NCBI RefSeq assembly: GCF_001610875.1
Contig: NZ_CP011272.1
Coordinates: 1,841,988 to 1,905,987, forward strand
Direction of reading: 5' to 3'
DNA: 64,000 nucleotides
Source: Pirellula sp. SH-Sr6A
GTDB taxonomy: Bacteria > Planctomycetota > Planctomycetia > Pirellulales > Pirellulaceae
The notes under the pieces: generated by a model
Seen by the model: the letters and a program-made list of their open reading frames with translations, nothing else
What the model was told of the DNA's origin: nothing
Database searches by the model: none
Position numbers and translations under genes: made by a program
In this document: positions 45,101-52,595 of the stretch, piece by piece
Position numbering within the stretch: position 1 is the first letter of the stretch
Layout: every line of letters begins with the position of its first letter

Positions 45101-45548
45101 AGGCACGGTCCGTTTTGTCGACTCGAGCGTGGAGCGACTAGAGGTCAAAGCCTTGGGTCTCGATCCCGCTCGCCATCGCCTTCTATGCAATGGACTTCAG
45201 CTACCTGTTCAGCCAACGGGGGGTCCGAGCGAGTATGTGTGCGGAGTGCGTTATCGCGCATGGCAACCCCCGAGCTGCCTGCATCCGACCATCGCCGTCC
45301 ACACTCCGTTGGTGTTCGAATTGTGGGATGTATCGGGCGGACGATCGCTGGGAGGTTGTACCTACCATGTGGGGCATCCGGGCGGACGGAACTACGCCAC
45401 ATTCCCAGTCAACGCGTTGGAAGCCGAAGCTCGCCGGACAGCGCGATTTATCAAAGTGGGGCAGAGTACGGGACCGATCCACCCCAAGATGCCTCGCCCC
45501 AATCCTGAGTTTCCATCAACATTGGACCTCCGCCGGGAACGCTTCTAG
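42171..45548 (+). CDS. transglutaminase-like protein fused to DUF2126
   Basis: A 1125-residue cytoplasmic protein. Residues 1-90 form the bacterial transglutaminase N-domain (RVALHHQTVYEYDRDVQLGP). The transglutaminase core follows, with Cys183 in SGSCRDS, His232 in DLHAWAE and Asp248 in LDPTSG. From about residue 310 the DUF2126 region begins (LTFGGEPTFVSMDDMDGPEWN) and runs to near the C-terminus. Such fusions are widespread and often stand near other proteins of a peptide or amide-forming system with circularly-permuted ATP-grasp and alpha-E proteins, but none are adjacent here. I chose ATG 42171; an in-frame GTG at 42144 would add nine residues. Confidence 0.85.
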   Translation: MGIRVALHHQTVYEYDRDVQLGPQIVRLRPAPHCRTPVLSYSMKVVPQDHFCNWQQDPQGNYIARLVFPKKTQTFSIAVDLIADMTSINPFDFFLEAYAESFPFAYEPWLLKELAPFLIQIDSKPELEALDQWLAKGKIAKLRTIDLITEINHRLQEDIRYEIRLEPGVQSPLETLQRSSGSCRDSAWLLVHLFRRLGLAARFASGYLIQLATDVKSLDGPSGPDKDFTDLHAWAEVYLPGAGWIGLDPTSGLLCGEGHLPVACTPDPFTAAPVTGLVEPAECKFHFEMSVQRLVEDPRTTKPYTQDQWERIHQLGLRVDEQLKQDDVRLTFGGEPTFVSMDDMDGPEWNSDAVGPTKRVLSGQLIKRLREVFSPGAFLHYGEGKWYPGESLPRWALTCMWRLDGQPIWQNTEWIADESRNYGFTFKQARLFSECLAEMLGVDPKWLMPAYEDVYYYLWREQRLPINIKPWDPRLEDEEERSRLSRVFTRGLNKPVGVILPIRRQWWQGQGKWASGPWPVRPEKLLLLPGDSSVGLRLPLDTLPFSPATGMHGVIPADPFSQRPPLPSPVPVVSQVKQDRHELEHRPNRMGWGSVVPVEMDEDHWWSEQQAAKREQDPAPEHVVRTALCVEPREGRLYVFMPPTETLEDYLDLLWSIEQVAIDLEIPVVIEGYLPPRDHRVQMIKVTPDPGVIEVNIHPASSWTELVDNTTKLYDEARQCRLATEKFDLDGKHTGTGGGNHIVMGGPTPWDSPFLRAPHVLRSLIAFWINHPSLSYLFSNRFIGPTSQAPRADEGRHDAIYELQTALEQIPKRGEDCPPWLVDRILRNLLIDLTGNTHRAEICIDKLYSPDSSTGRLGLVELRGFEMPPHAQMSLATQLLVRCLVATFWRQEYSEPLVRWDNDLHDRYMLPHYLWKDFQSVLHTLQSAGWNWEETWFASHYEFRFPPIGMVEYDNVGIHLRTAIEPWYVMGEEPAGGGTVRFVDSSVERLEVKALGLDPARHRLLCNGLQLPVQPTGGPSEYVCGVRYRAWQPPSCLHPTIAVHTPLVFELWDVSGGRSLGGCTYHVGHPGGRNYATFPVNALEAEARRTARFIKVGQSTGPIHPKMPRPNPEFPSTLDLRRERF

Positions 45549-45633
45549 TGGGCTCATGGATGGGGCGTGTTGCCGGATCGGGAAAGTCGGGTAGATTGGA
45601 CGGCTTTCTTGATCCACCTATGCGGAGTCGACC

Positions 45634-46368
45634 TTGGACATTCGAATTGCAGAGAACGCGAGCGAGTTGGGTAAGAATGCAGGCTTGCTCGCAGCAGAAA
45701 TTCTTCGAGGTGCTTTGAAATCGCAACCGCGAGCCCGCGTCATCGTTGCCACCGGAGCCAGCCAATTCGAAACCTTGGCCACCCTGACGAGCGAACCTGG
45801 GATCGATTGGAACCGTGTGGATGGTTTCCACTTGGATGAATACATTGGCCTCAGTGCAGATCATCCTGCCAGCTTCTGCGGGTACTTGCGAGATCGCTTT
45901 GTTACCAAGGTTCCGATCGGATCCTTTCACTATCTGAATGGATTGGGAGATCCCGCGCACGTCATCGCGGGGGCGAGCCAAGCATTGCGCGCCGCCCCTA
46001 TCGATCTCGCGTTGATCGGCATAGGTGAGAATGGTCACTTGGCGTTTAATGACCCTCCCGCGGATTTTGAGACGACCGAGCAGTACCATATTGTTTCCCT
46101 CGACGAGGCATGTCGACAGCAACAGGTAGGAGAAGGTTGGTTCGCTTCGCTCGCCGATGTTCCAACCCGCGCATTCAGCATGACGATCTCCGCAATCCTC
46201 GCATCCAAAGCGATTGTTTGCAGTGTTCCGGATGAACGAAAGGCCATCGCGGTTCGGAACGCTCTCGAAGGGCCTCTTACACCTGACGTCCCCGCCTCCA
46301 TTCTTCGCAATCACCCAAATCTGACGCTTGTGCTGGACAAAGCGAGCGCATCGAGACTCTCGAAGTAG
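45634..46368 (+). CDS. nagB: glucosamine-6-phosphate deaminase family
   Basis: A 244-residue enzyme with HLDEYIGLSADHPASF and the signature GIGENGHLAFNDPP, which hold the catalytic residues. It converts glucosamine-6-phosphate to fructose-6-phosphate and ammonia, feeding amino sugars into glycolysis. It is somewhat shorter than E. coli NagB (266). The start is TTG at 45634, giving MDIRIAENASE. The 6-phosphogluconolactonase family shares this fold, but the LAFNDPP stretch favours the deaminase. Confidence 0.85.
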   Translation: MDIRIAENASELGKNAGLLAAEILRGALKSQPRARVIVATGASQFETLATLTSEPGIDWNRVDGFHLDEYIGLSADHPASFCGYLRDRFVTKVPIGSFHYLNGLGDPAHVIAGASQALRAAPIDLALIGIGENGHLAFNDPPADFETTEQYHIVSLDEACRQQQVGEGWFASLADVPTRAFSMTISAILASKAIVCSVPDERKAIAVRNALEGPLTPDVPASILRNHPNLTLVLDKASASRLSK

Positions 46369-46591
46369 CCGCAAGTTCTGAAAATATTGGTCCGCGGGGC
46401 GTTACAGGTGTCATTGCTAGCCCTCGTCGGAAAGTGAAGGCGACAGATCATTGTCGAAGGGTCGCCGGTCGATACCTTTGCGTGTCGGATGGATACCGTG
46501 TGTCCTGTTCAACTCTGTTGCCGACAACGCACTTGTTTTGACCCAATCCCGTTGCACCGGATGCAACCACAACGAAGAAAAGGAGTCTCCA

Positions 46592-46816
46592 ATGCTGGTA
46601 CTCTCGCGACATCGAGATGAAAGCATCATGATCGGCGACGACGTGGTCGTCACCATCGTGGACATTCGTGGGGATAAAGTGCGGCTTGGTATCGAAGCCC
46701 CAAACGATATTCCTGTTCACCGTCAGGAAGTCTATGAGGCGATCAAACGTGAAAATCGCAAAGCGAGTCACATCCAACCAGCCGAACTCCGCGGCTTGAA
46801 GGATGATCGTTCCTAG
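46592..46816 (+). CDS. csrA: carbon storage regulator CsrA
   Basis: A 74-residue RNA-binding protein. MLVLSRHRDESIMIGDDVVVTIVDIRGDKVRLGIEAP is a near-canonical CsrA N-terminus, and the conserved C-terminal helix carries VHRQEVYEAIKREN. It binds GGA motifs in mRNA leaders and controls translation or stability. The start at 46592 follows AAAAGGAG; this ribosome binding site itself contains a GGA motif, so autoregulation is possible. The gene is followed by a very strong terminator. No flagellar gene is adjacent here. Confidence 0.93.
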   Translation: MLVLSRHRDESIMIGDDVVVTIVDIRGDKVRLGIEAPNDIPVHRQEVYEAIKRENRKASHIQPAELRGLKDDRS

Positions 46817-46951
46817 GACGGTTCGAAGATGTTTGGGGCCGGGACCAGCAAGCCGTCGGCCTCAGACACCTTCAAAACCATCGTTCCCATAGCTGCTCCG
46901 GCGGCAAAGTTTCTTTGATCGGAATCTTTGCGGCCCTGCAGTAGATACGCG

Positions 46952-47013
46952 AGAGGCCTCGCGTAGGCTGCCGACTGGGTCGGTTTCGTCTACGCGAGGC
47001 CTCTTCCTTTTCC
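46952..47013 (+). terminator. very strong intrinsic terminator after csrA
   Basis: Perfect 15-bp arms, AGAGGCCTCGCGTAG (46952-46966) and CTACGCGAGGCCTCT (46990-47004), enclose a 23-nt loop and are followed by TCCTTTTCC. It lies 136 bp after csrA. The remainder of 46817-47203 shows no gene I can support. Confidence 0.78.
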
Positions 47014-47203
47014 ACACCCCACGCCCATCCCTGCCACATCCATCGCCTAAATCCATCTGGCTCCCCTCCCTCGGACTTGCTAGAGTCCCCTCCATAGCGT
47101 GACGAAACCGTGGGATTGCCCTCGCGGCTGAACAGCTGTTTGGAAACAGTCAAAACTTCGACACGCGGCCAAGCTACTCAGGACGGCAAGGAGCAATGCA
47201 ATC

Positions 47204-47473
47204 ATGGCTAACAATCTAGGATTGTTTCAGTGGATCCGCGAAGGGGTTCGACAATCGGTACTGCTGGGTGTCACCGACGCTCTGGAATCCATCGGTTCTC
47301 CCGATGATTCCAATAAACTACACCCCGCTTTGATGTCCCTCTCCTCGTCACCCGCAGGCCATCTGCAATCCGCCGAGAACGGGGAGGTCGCAGCGCGTCG
47401 AAATAATGCTTCTCCTCGCAAACGTCTCGGGCGTTCCCTCAAAGAAATGGACCCGACGAAACCAGCGACCTAA
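47204..47473 (+). CDS. small protein of unknown function
   Basis: An 89-residue protein starting at ATG 47204, with AAGGAG ten bases upstream. Its N-terminal half is amphipathic (LGLFQWIREGVRQSVLLGVTDALESIG), and the C-terminal half is polar and basic (RRNNASPRKRLGRSLKEM). No family is recognised. The clean ribosome binding site and placement after the csrA terminator support a real gene with its own promoter. The open frame of the next gene overlaps its end. Confidence 0.6.
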   Translation: MANNLGLFQWIREGVRQSVLLGVTDALESIGSPDDSNKLHPALMSLSSSPAGHLQSAENGEVAARRNNASPRKRLGRSLKEMDPTKPAT

Positions 47474-47549
47474 TCGCCCACCCACGTTCCGTCTCCATTT
47501 GATTTCTCGCGATTCCCCAACCTTGGTCCCACCGAGGGTCGTCATCACT

Positions 47550-48248
47550 ATGCAACCGTTCCCGCTTGCTCATTCAAGACGAACGATTGCAACGGCTCTC
47601 TCGTGTGCCCTGAGCATGCTTTGCATCGGTTGCAACCTAATGGAACGAACCACCCTCTCGGTCCCTTCCATTCCTCTCAGCAAAAAAACAGTTCTCTCGA
47701 ATCCTCTTCAAGTCCCGACGCAGGATTCGGAATTCCTGTGGAATCAAGTCATCGACACCGTCGAGGACTATTTCGATCGCAATCGGAGTGAAATCAGACC
47801 GGTTCGCGATGGTGTTCAATGGATCGAAGGTCGTATCGAGACCTATCCACAGATTAGTGCAACGTACTTAGAACCATGGCGAAAGGATGCACTCGAGGGC
47901 TATCAACGCCTTCAAAGCACTCTTCAAACCATGCGGCGCACTGCGATCATTCGAATGACCCCCGTGAATGAAGGATTCTCGATCGCGATCGAAGTCATCA
48001 AAGAGATCGAGGACGTCAATCGCTCGCTCCTTTCCTCCGATGGGTCCGCCACCTCCCGACACGATGGATCGATCGTTCGGGCCGACCCAGGCTTGCTCGG
48101 AGCCCCGATCACACAAGGCTGGATTCGACAAGAGAACGATACGGACCTCGAACAAAGGCTGCTACGCGAAATCTTGGGCCGCGCTACCAACGTCCGTCCC
48201 CCACGAACACGCGTGATGGACCGAATATTCAGTTCAAACCCACGGTAA
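47550..48248 (+). CDS. possible lipoprotein of unknown function
   Basis: A 232-residue protein. A hydrophobic N-terminus (about 10-28) ends in MLCIGCN, a loose lipobox with a cysteine at -3 in place of the usual leucine, so lipidation is uncertain. The rest is charged and helix-rich, with EDYFDRNRSEIRPVRDGVQWIEGRIETYP. No enzyme motif is visible. I use the ATG at 47550 because it starts the signal sequence; an in-frame ATG at 47406 would overlap the previous gene. Confidence 0.55.
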   Translation: MQPFPLAHSRRTIATALSCALSMLCIGCNLMERTTLSVPSIPLSKKTVLSNPLQVPTQDSEFLWNQVIDTVEDYFDRNRSEIRPVRDGVQWIEGRIETYPQISATYLEPWRKDALEGYQRLQSTLQTMRRTAIIRMTPVNEGFSIAIEVIKEIEDVNRSLLSSDGSATSRHDGSIVRADPGLLGAPITQGWIRQENDTDLEQRLLREILGRATNVRPPRTRVMDRIFSSNPR

Positions 48249-48268
48249 CGGATCCACCGTTTTGAATC

Positions 48269-48292
48269 CCGTCGCTCCCCAGGACGCGACGG
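48269..48292. terminator. weak terminator hairpin between convergent genes
   Basis: CCGTCGC (48269-48275) pairs with GCGACGG (48286-48292) around a 10-nt loop in the 122-bp gap between the lipoprotein-like gene and the convergent M24 peptidase. No T-run follows. Confidence 0.35.
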
Positions 48293-48370
48293 CGAACCGG
48301 GACGAAACAGTGAACCGGCGTGGCAGAGTGGTTTGCCTCATCATCGGTTAGCCGTTCGCTACGGAATGGG

Positions 48371-49522
48371 CTATTTCCAATCCAGCCCTTCGTGAAGGTG
48401 ATTCAAACTCCTGCAACCGTTCGACTCGACGACGACAATGTCTTCGACGCGTATCCCACCAATCGCTTTGCAATAGAGTCCCGGCTCAATGGTCACCACA
48501 TCGCCAACGAGCAGTGTTGGACCTCCCATTGCCAGCAACGGAGGTTCGTGAACCTCTAATCCGAGACCGTGCCCCGTACCATGAGTCATGGCCGTATACG
48601 AATCGGGAGCATCGGCAGGAGGCAGTCCCATCGAATAACCGTCTTGCTCCATCGAGCGAATCGTCGCTTCGTGGACTTGCTGACCCGTTACCCCGGCCCG
48701 AACTGCGGACGTCGCTGCCCCCTTGGCTCGCACGACCGTCGAATGCATCCGGGCGAGCGTTTCAGAAATCACCCCATGCACCACGGTCCGTGTGCAATCA
48801 CCGTTGTACAACGTCTTTTTGTCTCGAGGGAAAATGTCGACGATGACCGGTTCCGCGGTTCGTAGATAGCCATGACCATGGTCGTGGCAATCGGCGCCGA
48901 CAGGGCCCCCGGCCACAATGGACGTCGGATTGGAGAATCCCAACTCGAGGAGCCATACGTCGATGAGCGATTGCAGTCGTTCGGAAGTGAGGGGACCACC
49001 ATCGTGGTAAAGGATTCCGTCGCGATCCGCTTCGGCGCAAGCTACTGTGCTGCACGCCCGTTCCATGACTTTCTCAGTCTGCTGCTGCGCGAAGTAGATT
49101 TTTTCAATCTCTTCCGCCGTCTTTTGACGTCTCTCGAGGATCCCCCAATCGAGATCGCATTGGACCTCAAGCCCCGCCTCGCGAAGCATGTGAACATAAA
49201 TCATCGGGATCGATCGATCGACGATTACCGACTCAAGTTTGCGGCGGCGCAGGAACTCCGCAGCGGACTGCGCTGTCGCTGTCTCGCGATCCCCAGACAA
49301 TCCGCCCTTGGGAGCGAAATCGTTGGGAGACCAACAATGGGTCGCCCGCGAATGCTTCTTAGCGCGGTCCAACTCAATATCGCGCAAGATGAAATGGCGC
49401 TCGGATAACTCACCGTCGCTCAACTCAATCCAAACCACAGGGTCACCCACTAAAAACCCAGCGGTACGGTAGAGCCCGGCGTTCAAAACTGGAACCCCGG
49501 CCATCATCTTTGCGATTGGCAT
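48371..49522 (-). CDS. M24-family metallopeptidase (Xaa-Pro aminopeptidase-like)
   Basis: A 383-residue cytoplasmic peptidase. The pita-bread domain carries five metal ligands: Asp in VDIFPRD, Asp in GDCTRT, His in HGTGHGLGLEVHE, Glu in VTIEPGLY and Glu in IRVEDIVV. These bind two metal ions to cut N-terminal residues next to proline. The N-terminal 150 residues form the creatinase-like N-domain. It is transcribed ahead of nothing else on its strand. The gene upstream on the same strand starts 477 bp away and may be in the same transcript. Confidence 0.85.
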   Translation of the reverse strand: MPIAKMMAGVPVLNAGLYRTAGFLVGDPVVWIELSDGELSERHFILRDIELDRAKKHSRATHCWSPNDFAPKGGLSGDRETATAQSAAEFLRRRKLESVIVDRSIPMIYVHMLREAGLEVQCDLDWGILERRQKTAEEIEKIYFAQQQTEKVMERACSTVACAEADRDGILYHDGGPLTSERLQSLIDVWLLELGFSNPTSIVAGGPVGADCHDHGHGYLRTAEPVIVDIFPRDKKTLYNGDCTRTVVHGVISETLARMHSTVVRAKGAATSAVRAGVTGQQVHEATIRSMEQDGYSMGLPPADAPDSYTAMTHGTGHGLGLEVHEPPLLAMGGPTLLVGDVVTIEPGLYCKAIGGIRVEDIVVVESNGCRSLNHLHEGLDWK

Positions 49523-49528
49523 TCTTCC

Positions 49529-49999
49529 CTACGCTCCCTTGATGCGATCCACAATGATCAGAAGATGCTGAGCGGCTTGGACCGATCCCACAAGCTTCAC
49601 AAACTCAACAGCTGCTTCCAAATGCTTCAGGTTCAAATTGGGTCCGGACTCGTCCGACGCGACAGTTGTGGAAGCGACTCCCTCCGACTTGCGACGCGGC
49701 GTCGGGGCGGCGGATTCCGCTCGCTTCATCTGACTCTTTACATTGGCAACATCCGCCGCTGTCACGCTGTATTTTTCAAGCGCCGTAACAACATCTTTAT
49801 TGCGAGCTTCAGGTTTTTCTTCGAGGAAACTACGAATACGCTGCGCTTTACTAGGTTCTTTGCTCATGGTGTCCGGCCGGTTTGAAGGTACAGTTTTTAC
49901 TTCGGTTTTTTCAGAACGCGACTCTGCGTCCCGAACCAAATGTTCGGGCACGCGGTCCATTAACTCATCGAGAGTTACAACTCGTTCAACGTCTATCAT
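49529..49999 (-). CDS. small conserved protein of unknown function
   Basis: A 156-residue hydrophilic protein with a helix-rich core around residues 50-90 (KAQRIRSFLEEKPEARNKDVVTALEKYSV) and a hydrophobic C-terminal helix (AAVEFVKLVGSVQAAQHLLII). No domain name is certain; the arrangement of helices suggests a DNA- or protein-binding role. A shorter start at 49867 (MSKEPSKAQ) is a strong alternative because the conserved part begins there. It ends 6 bp before the peptidase start at 49522 on the same strand, so an operon is likely. Confidence 0.6.
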   Translation of the reverse strand: MIDVERVVTLDELMDRVPEHLVRDAESRSEKTEVKTVPSNRPDTMSKEPSKAQRIRSFLEEKPEARNKDVVTALEKYSVTAADVANVKSQMKRAESAAPTPRRKSEGVASTTVASDESGPNLNLKHLEAAVEFVKLVGSVQAAQHLLIIVDRIKGA

Positions 50000-50258
50000 C
50001 TACGAGATCCCATTCATAAAATGACATCGAATCAACCAGTTTTAATGCCAAGCGATCGTTGGCATGTGTAGACGTGCGATCAAGGTCCCGCCAATGTGAG
50101 GAATCACATACTTCCATCACATCTACAACAAGCCATCATCGGATGAAACACACCAACGCTCCCTCTAAAGAAGCGGTGTGCTCGGGTCTACATCCGAGTC
50201 GGAGGTCAAGTCTTAAAAGCGTGCTCGACCGTTTCTCTTTGGCATGACCTAAACGGAT

Positions 50259-50825
50259 GTGAGTCGACCGGACTTATACGCCGGCTCGAAATCACTACCG
50301 CATGATAGATCTTTCCTTGAAAACGTCAATGATCGACGGGGCGGAATTCTCTTGTTCCAGGTACTCCACGCGTTCCGGACTGCTATGTCAAACGGACCGG
50401 ATTTGGCCTATGATCAAGGAAAAATAGTAGCAGGAATAACACCCCGTCCTAGTGGCGTGGTGAGTTTGCACAGTCGCGATTCCTTACACACACGGAGTGA
50501 ATGCGTCGAAATGGCCAAATCGCGTTGGTTGGAACATGAAGAGCCAGGTAGCCAGGATGTAAAGAATGAGATCCTGCGCCTCCTCTGGTCCCTCAACAAA
50601 GGGGAAAGTGTCTGTCCCACCGACGTTGCGCGTGCATTCGGTCCGAGATGGCGTCAGTACGTATCGCTCGTCAAAGAAGTTGCAACCGATATGTCGCGTG
50701 ACGATCAGCTCGACGTCATCCAGAACGGGGAACTGATCGACGTGGATGAACGGGAACTTGATTCCATCAAAGGCCCTATTCGACTTCGGCTCCCGCTGCG
50801 TCCCTCCGCAGTAGATAACGACTAA
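50259..50825 (+). CDS. DUF3253-containing protein
   Basis: An open frame of 188 residues from GTG 50259. The C-terminal half, from about residue 100, is a DUF3253 domain: ILRLLWSLNKGESVCPTDVARAFGP, then WRQYVSLVKEVATDM and a closing GPIRLRL. This is a winged-helix-like module of unknown role found in small bacterial proteins. The N-terminal 80 residues look non-conserved, so the true start may be ATG 50511 or 50385; neither has a good ribosome binding site. The HTTM partner gene follows after 22 bp. Confidence 0.6.
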   Translation: MSRPDLYAGSKSLPHDRSFLENVNDRRGGILLFQVLHAFRTAMSNGPDLAYDQGKIVAGITPRPSGVVSLHSRDSLHTRSECVEMAKSRWLEHEEPGSQDVKNEILRLLWSLNKGESVCPTDVARAFGPRWRQYVSLVKEVATDMSRDDQLDVIQNGELIDVDERELDSIKGPIRLRLPLRPSAVDND

Positions 50826-50847
50826 AAGTAAAAGCCGGCATCAGATC

Positions 50848-51609
50848 ATGAAGATCGGAATCAGCGACAATCGATCCCACGCGGACGCTAAGCTCGAGGA
50901 AACGGAAAGCCTTCCGAAACCCTGGTGCTACATTTTGTTCCTTTTGGTTGCAGGGCATCTGTTGGCGGTCTTTTCCGAGCCCTTTCATTTCTTCGCTCGC
51001 AGTGAAATCCAAACGGCCTCCGACGCGACGGCGCTTCGAAACATCGTTCGACCGTATTCACAGTGGATGTTCTTGGATCACGGTTACTTTTTCTTCGCGC
51101 CCAATCCAGGTCCCGGTCACTTGCTCCGAATCGTTGCATCGGACGATCCCGTCCCCCCCCTTCCAGACGACCGAAGATCCACTCCACTCGATGAAGCAGA
51201 ACGACTCGATGGCGACGGGGCACTGGCACGAATGCTGCCCGATCGATCGACCCACTGGCCCCGATTGCTTTACCACCGATACTTTATGCTCTCGGAATTC
51301 TATTACTCACGTTATGCGCCGAGGGCGATCTCTCGCGAGCTTTCAGCAGATGCTGCCTTTGCGTCTCGCTGGGAACAGGATCGGGAGCTTTACGGTGCAC
51401 TCCGACAATCGATTGAAAAACACTTTCGGAACAAAAACAATTCACCCTTTCTTCGTATCGATCGCGTCGAACGCTCTCTGCCTTCTCCCGACATCATCCT
51501 GAAGCAAGGAATTCGACTATCCGATCGCCGTTGGCTGTCGATTTTGCCGGAATCGATGGACCTAGAGGCGATCTCTACCAGTCAACCGAATGCAGAGGTT
51601 CGACCGTGA
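50848..51609 (+). CDS. membrane-anchored partner of HTTM protein, unknown function
   Basis: A 253-residue protein with one membrane helix near residues 27-45 (CYILFLLVAGHLLAVFSE), then a FAPNPGPGH-containing segment (YFFFAPNPGPGHLLRIV) and a charged C-terminal region. Its stop overlaps the start of the HTTM gene (GTGA), so the two are translationally coupled and probably form one complex. The FAPNP segment recurs in proteins encoded beside HTTM genes as far as I recall, but the function is unknown. Confidence 0.65.
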   Translation: MKIGISDNRSHADAKLEETESLPKPWCYILFLLVAGHLLAVFSEPFHFFARSEIQTASDATALRNIVRPYSQWMFLDHGYFFFAPNPGPGHLLRIVASDDPVPPLPDDRRSTPLDEAERLDGDGALARMLPDRSTHWPRLLYHRYFMLSEFYYSRYAPRAISRELSADAAFASRWEQDRELYGALRQSIEKHFRNKNNSPFLRIDRVERSLPSPDIILKQGIRLSDRRWLSILPESMDLEAISTSQPNAEVRP

Positions 51610-52595
51610 GCAGCGATCGTGAACCCGAATGGCTGCGCCCTGTAAGGCGATTCTTTTTTGAACCCTACGCTGCCGACACCCTGGCTGTGATTCGCGTCGC
51701 GAGCGGTTTGATGATCGCCTACATGCATGCGATCTGGCTCCTAGGAAGCGACGACTTCTTCGGCCCCAATGCGTTGGTGAGTCTCGATGTTTGGAACCAA
51801 TTACATCGTGGCCCCATCCCGGACTGGAAGTGGAGCTATCTAGCTATCACGGATAGCCTTCTCATGGCTCGACTCCATGAAGTGGCTGGAATTATCGCGG
51901 GCCTACTCGCAGCTTGCGGACTCTTCACCCGCACTGCTTTGATCCTCGCCTGGTTCTTGACGCTGATGACAGTACATCGATTGACAGGCTTCCTATTCGG
52001 CCTGGATCAAATCGTCCTGATGCTGACCGGGTACCTTTGCCTAGCACAATCGAATCGCGTGGCGAGCCTGGATCGCCTCCTCGTGCAACAAGCCCCCTCG
52101 TTCGCGAGAAGCCGGGCGGTCCGATTTGTCACTGGCTGGCATGGTGACACGGAAAGCGCTTACGCGATCAGTTGGAAGAATCGGCTGGCTACCCGATTGA
52201 TCCAGATCCACCTATGCGTCATCTATTTGTTTGGTGGCCTTGGTAAACTGCGCGGCGAAATGTGGTGGGACGGAAGTGCGATGTGGTACTCCGCCGCCGC
52301 CTACGAATACCAGTCGTTGGACATGACCTGGATCGGCTTTTACCCGTTTTTCGGGGCCGCTCTCACCCACCTTACGTTGTTTTGGGAAGTGGGTTACTTT
52401 GCGATCATCTGGCCGCGATGGACCCGGCCCATCGCGATAGCCATCGCCTGGGGCGTTCACGGCTCCATCGCAATTTATCTTGGGATGATCACCTTTGGAA
52501 CCATGATGATCATCGCGAATCTCGCCTTCGTGAATCCGATGACTATGCGCCGAATTTTCCAAGCCGCCCAGCGTTGGAAAGGGCCAGCGTCATAA
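51606..52595 (+). CDS. HTTM-domain membrane protein (vitamin K-dependent carboxylase-like)
   Basis: A 329-residue polytopic membrane protein with about six to eight helices. The segments LAVIRVASGLMIAYMHAIWLL, AGIIAGLLAACGLFTRTALIL, IQIHLCVIYLFGGLGKLRGEMWWDGSAMWYS and WEVGYFAIIWPR are those of the HTTM domain, shared with the membrane part of vitamin K-dependent gamma-carboxylase. No carboxylase C-terminal domain is present. The GTG at 51606 overlaps the previous stop. Its last 53 bp overlap the end of the convergent apgM gene. Confidence 0.78.
   Translation: MSSDREPEWLRPVRRFFFEPYAADTLAVIRVASGLMIAYMHAIWLLGSDDFFGPNALVSLDVWNQLHRGPIPDWKWSYLAITDSLLMARLHEVAGIIAGLLAACGLFTRTALILAWFLTLMTVHRLTGFLFGLDQIVLMLTGYLCLAQSNRVASLDRLLVQQAPSFARSRAVRFVTGWHGDTESAYAISWKNRLATRLIQIHLCVIYLFGGLGKLRGEMWWDGSAMWYSAAAYEYQSLDMTWIGFYPFFGAALTHLTLFWEVGYFAIIWPRWTRPIAIAIAWGVHGSIAIYLGMITFGTMMIIANLAFVNPMTMRRIFQAAQRWKGPAS

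Noticed and set aside
46862-47153. Minus-strand open frames in the csrA-downstream gap
   Set aside because: They run through the perfect terminator hairpin and lack protein features.
48312-48370. A tRNA-like stretch (GTGGCAGAGTGG) before the M24 peptidase end
   Set aside because: It resembles a tRNA D-arm start, but no anticodon stem or TPsiC arm with GTTCRANNC follows at the required distance.
50059-50247. 62-codon open frame upstream of the DUF3253 gene
   Set aside because: Composition is Ser/Arg-rich without hydrophobic periodicity; no ribosome binding site or homologous motif seen.
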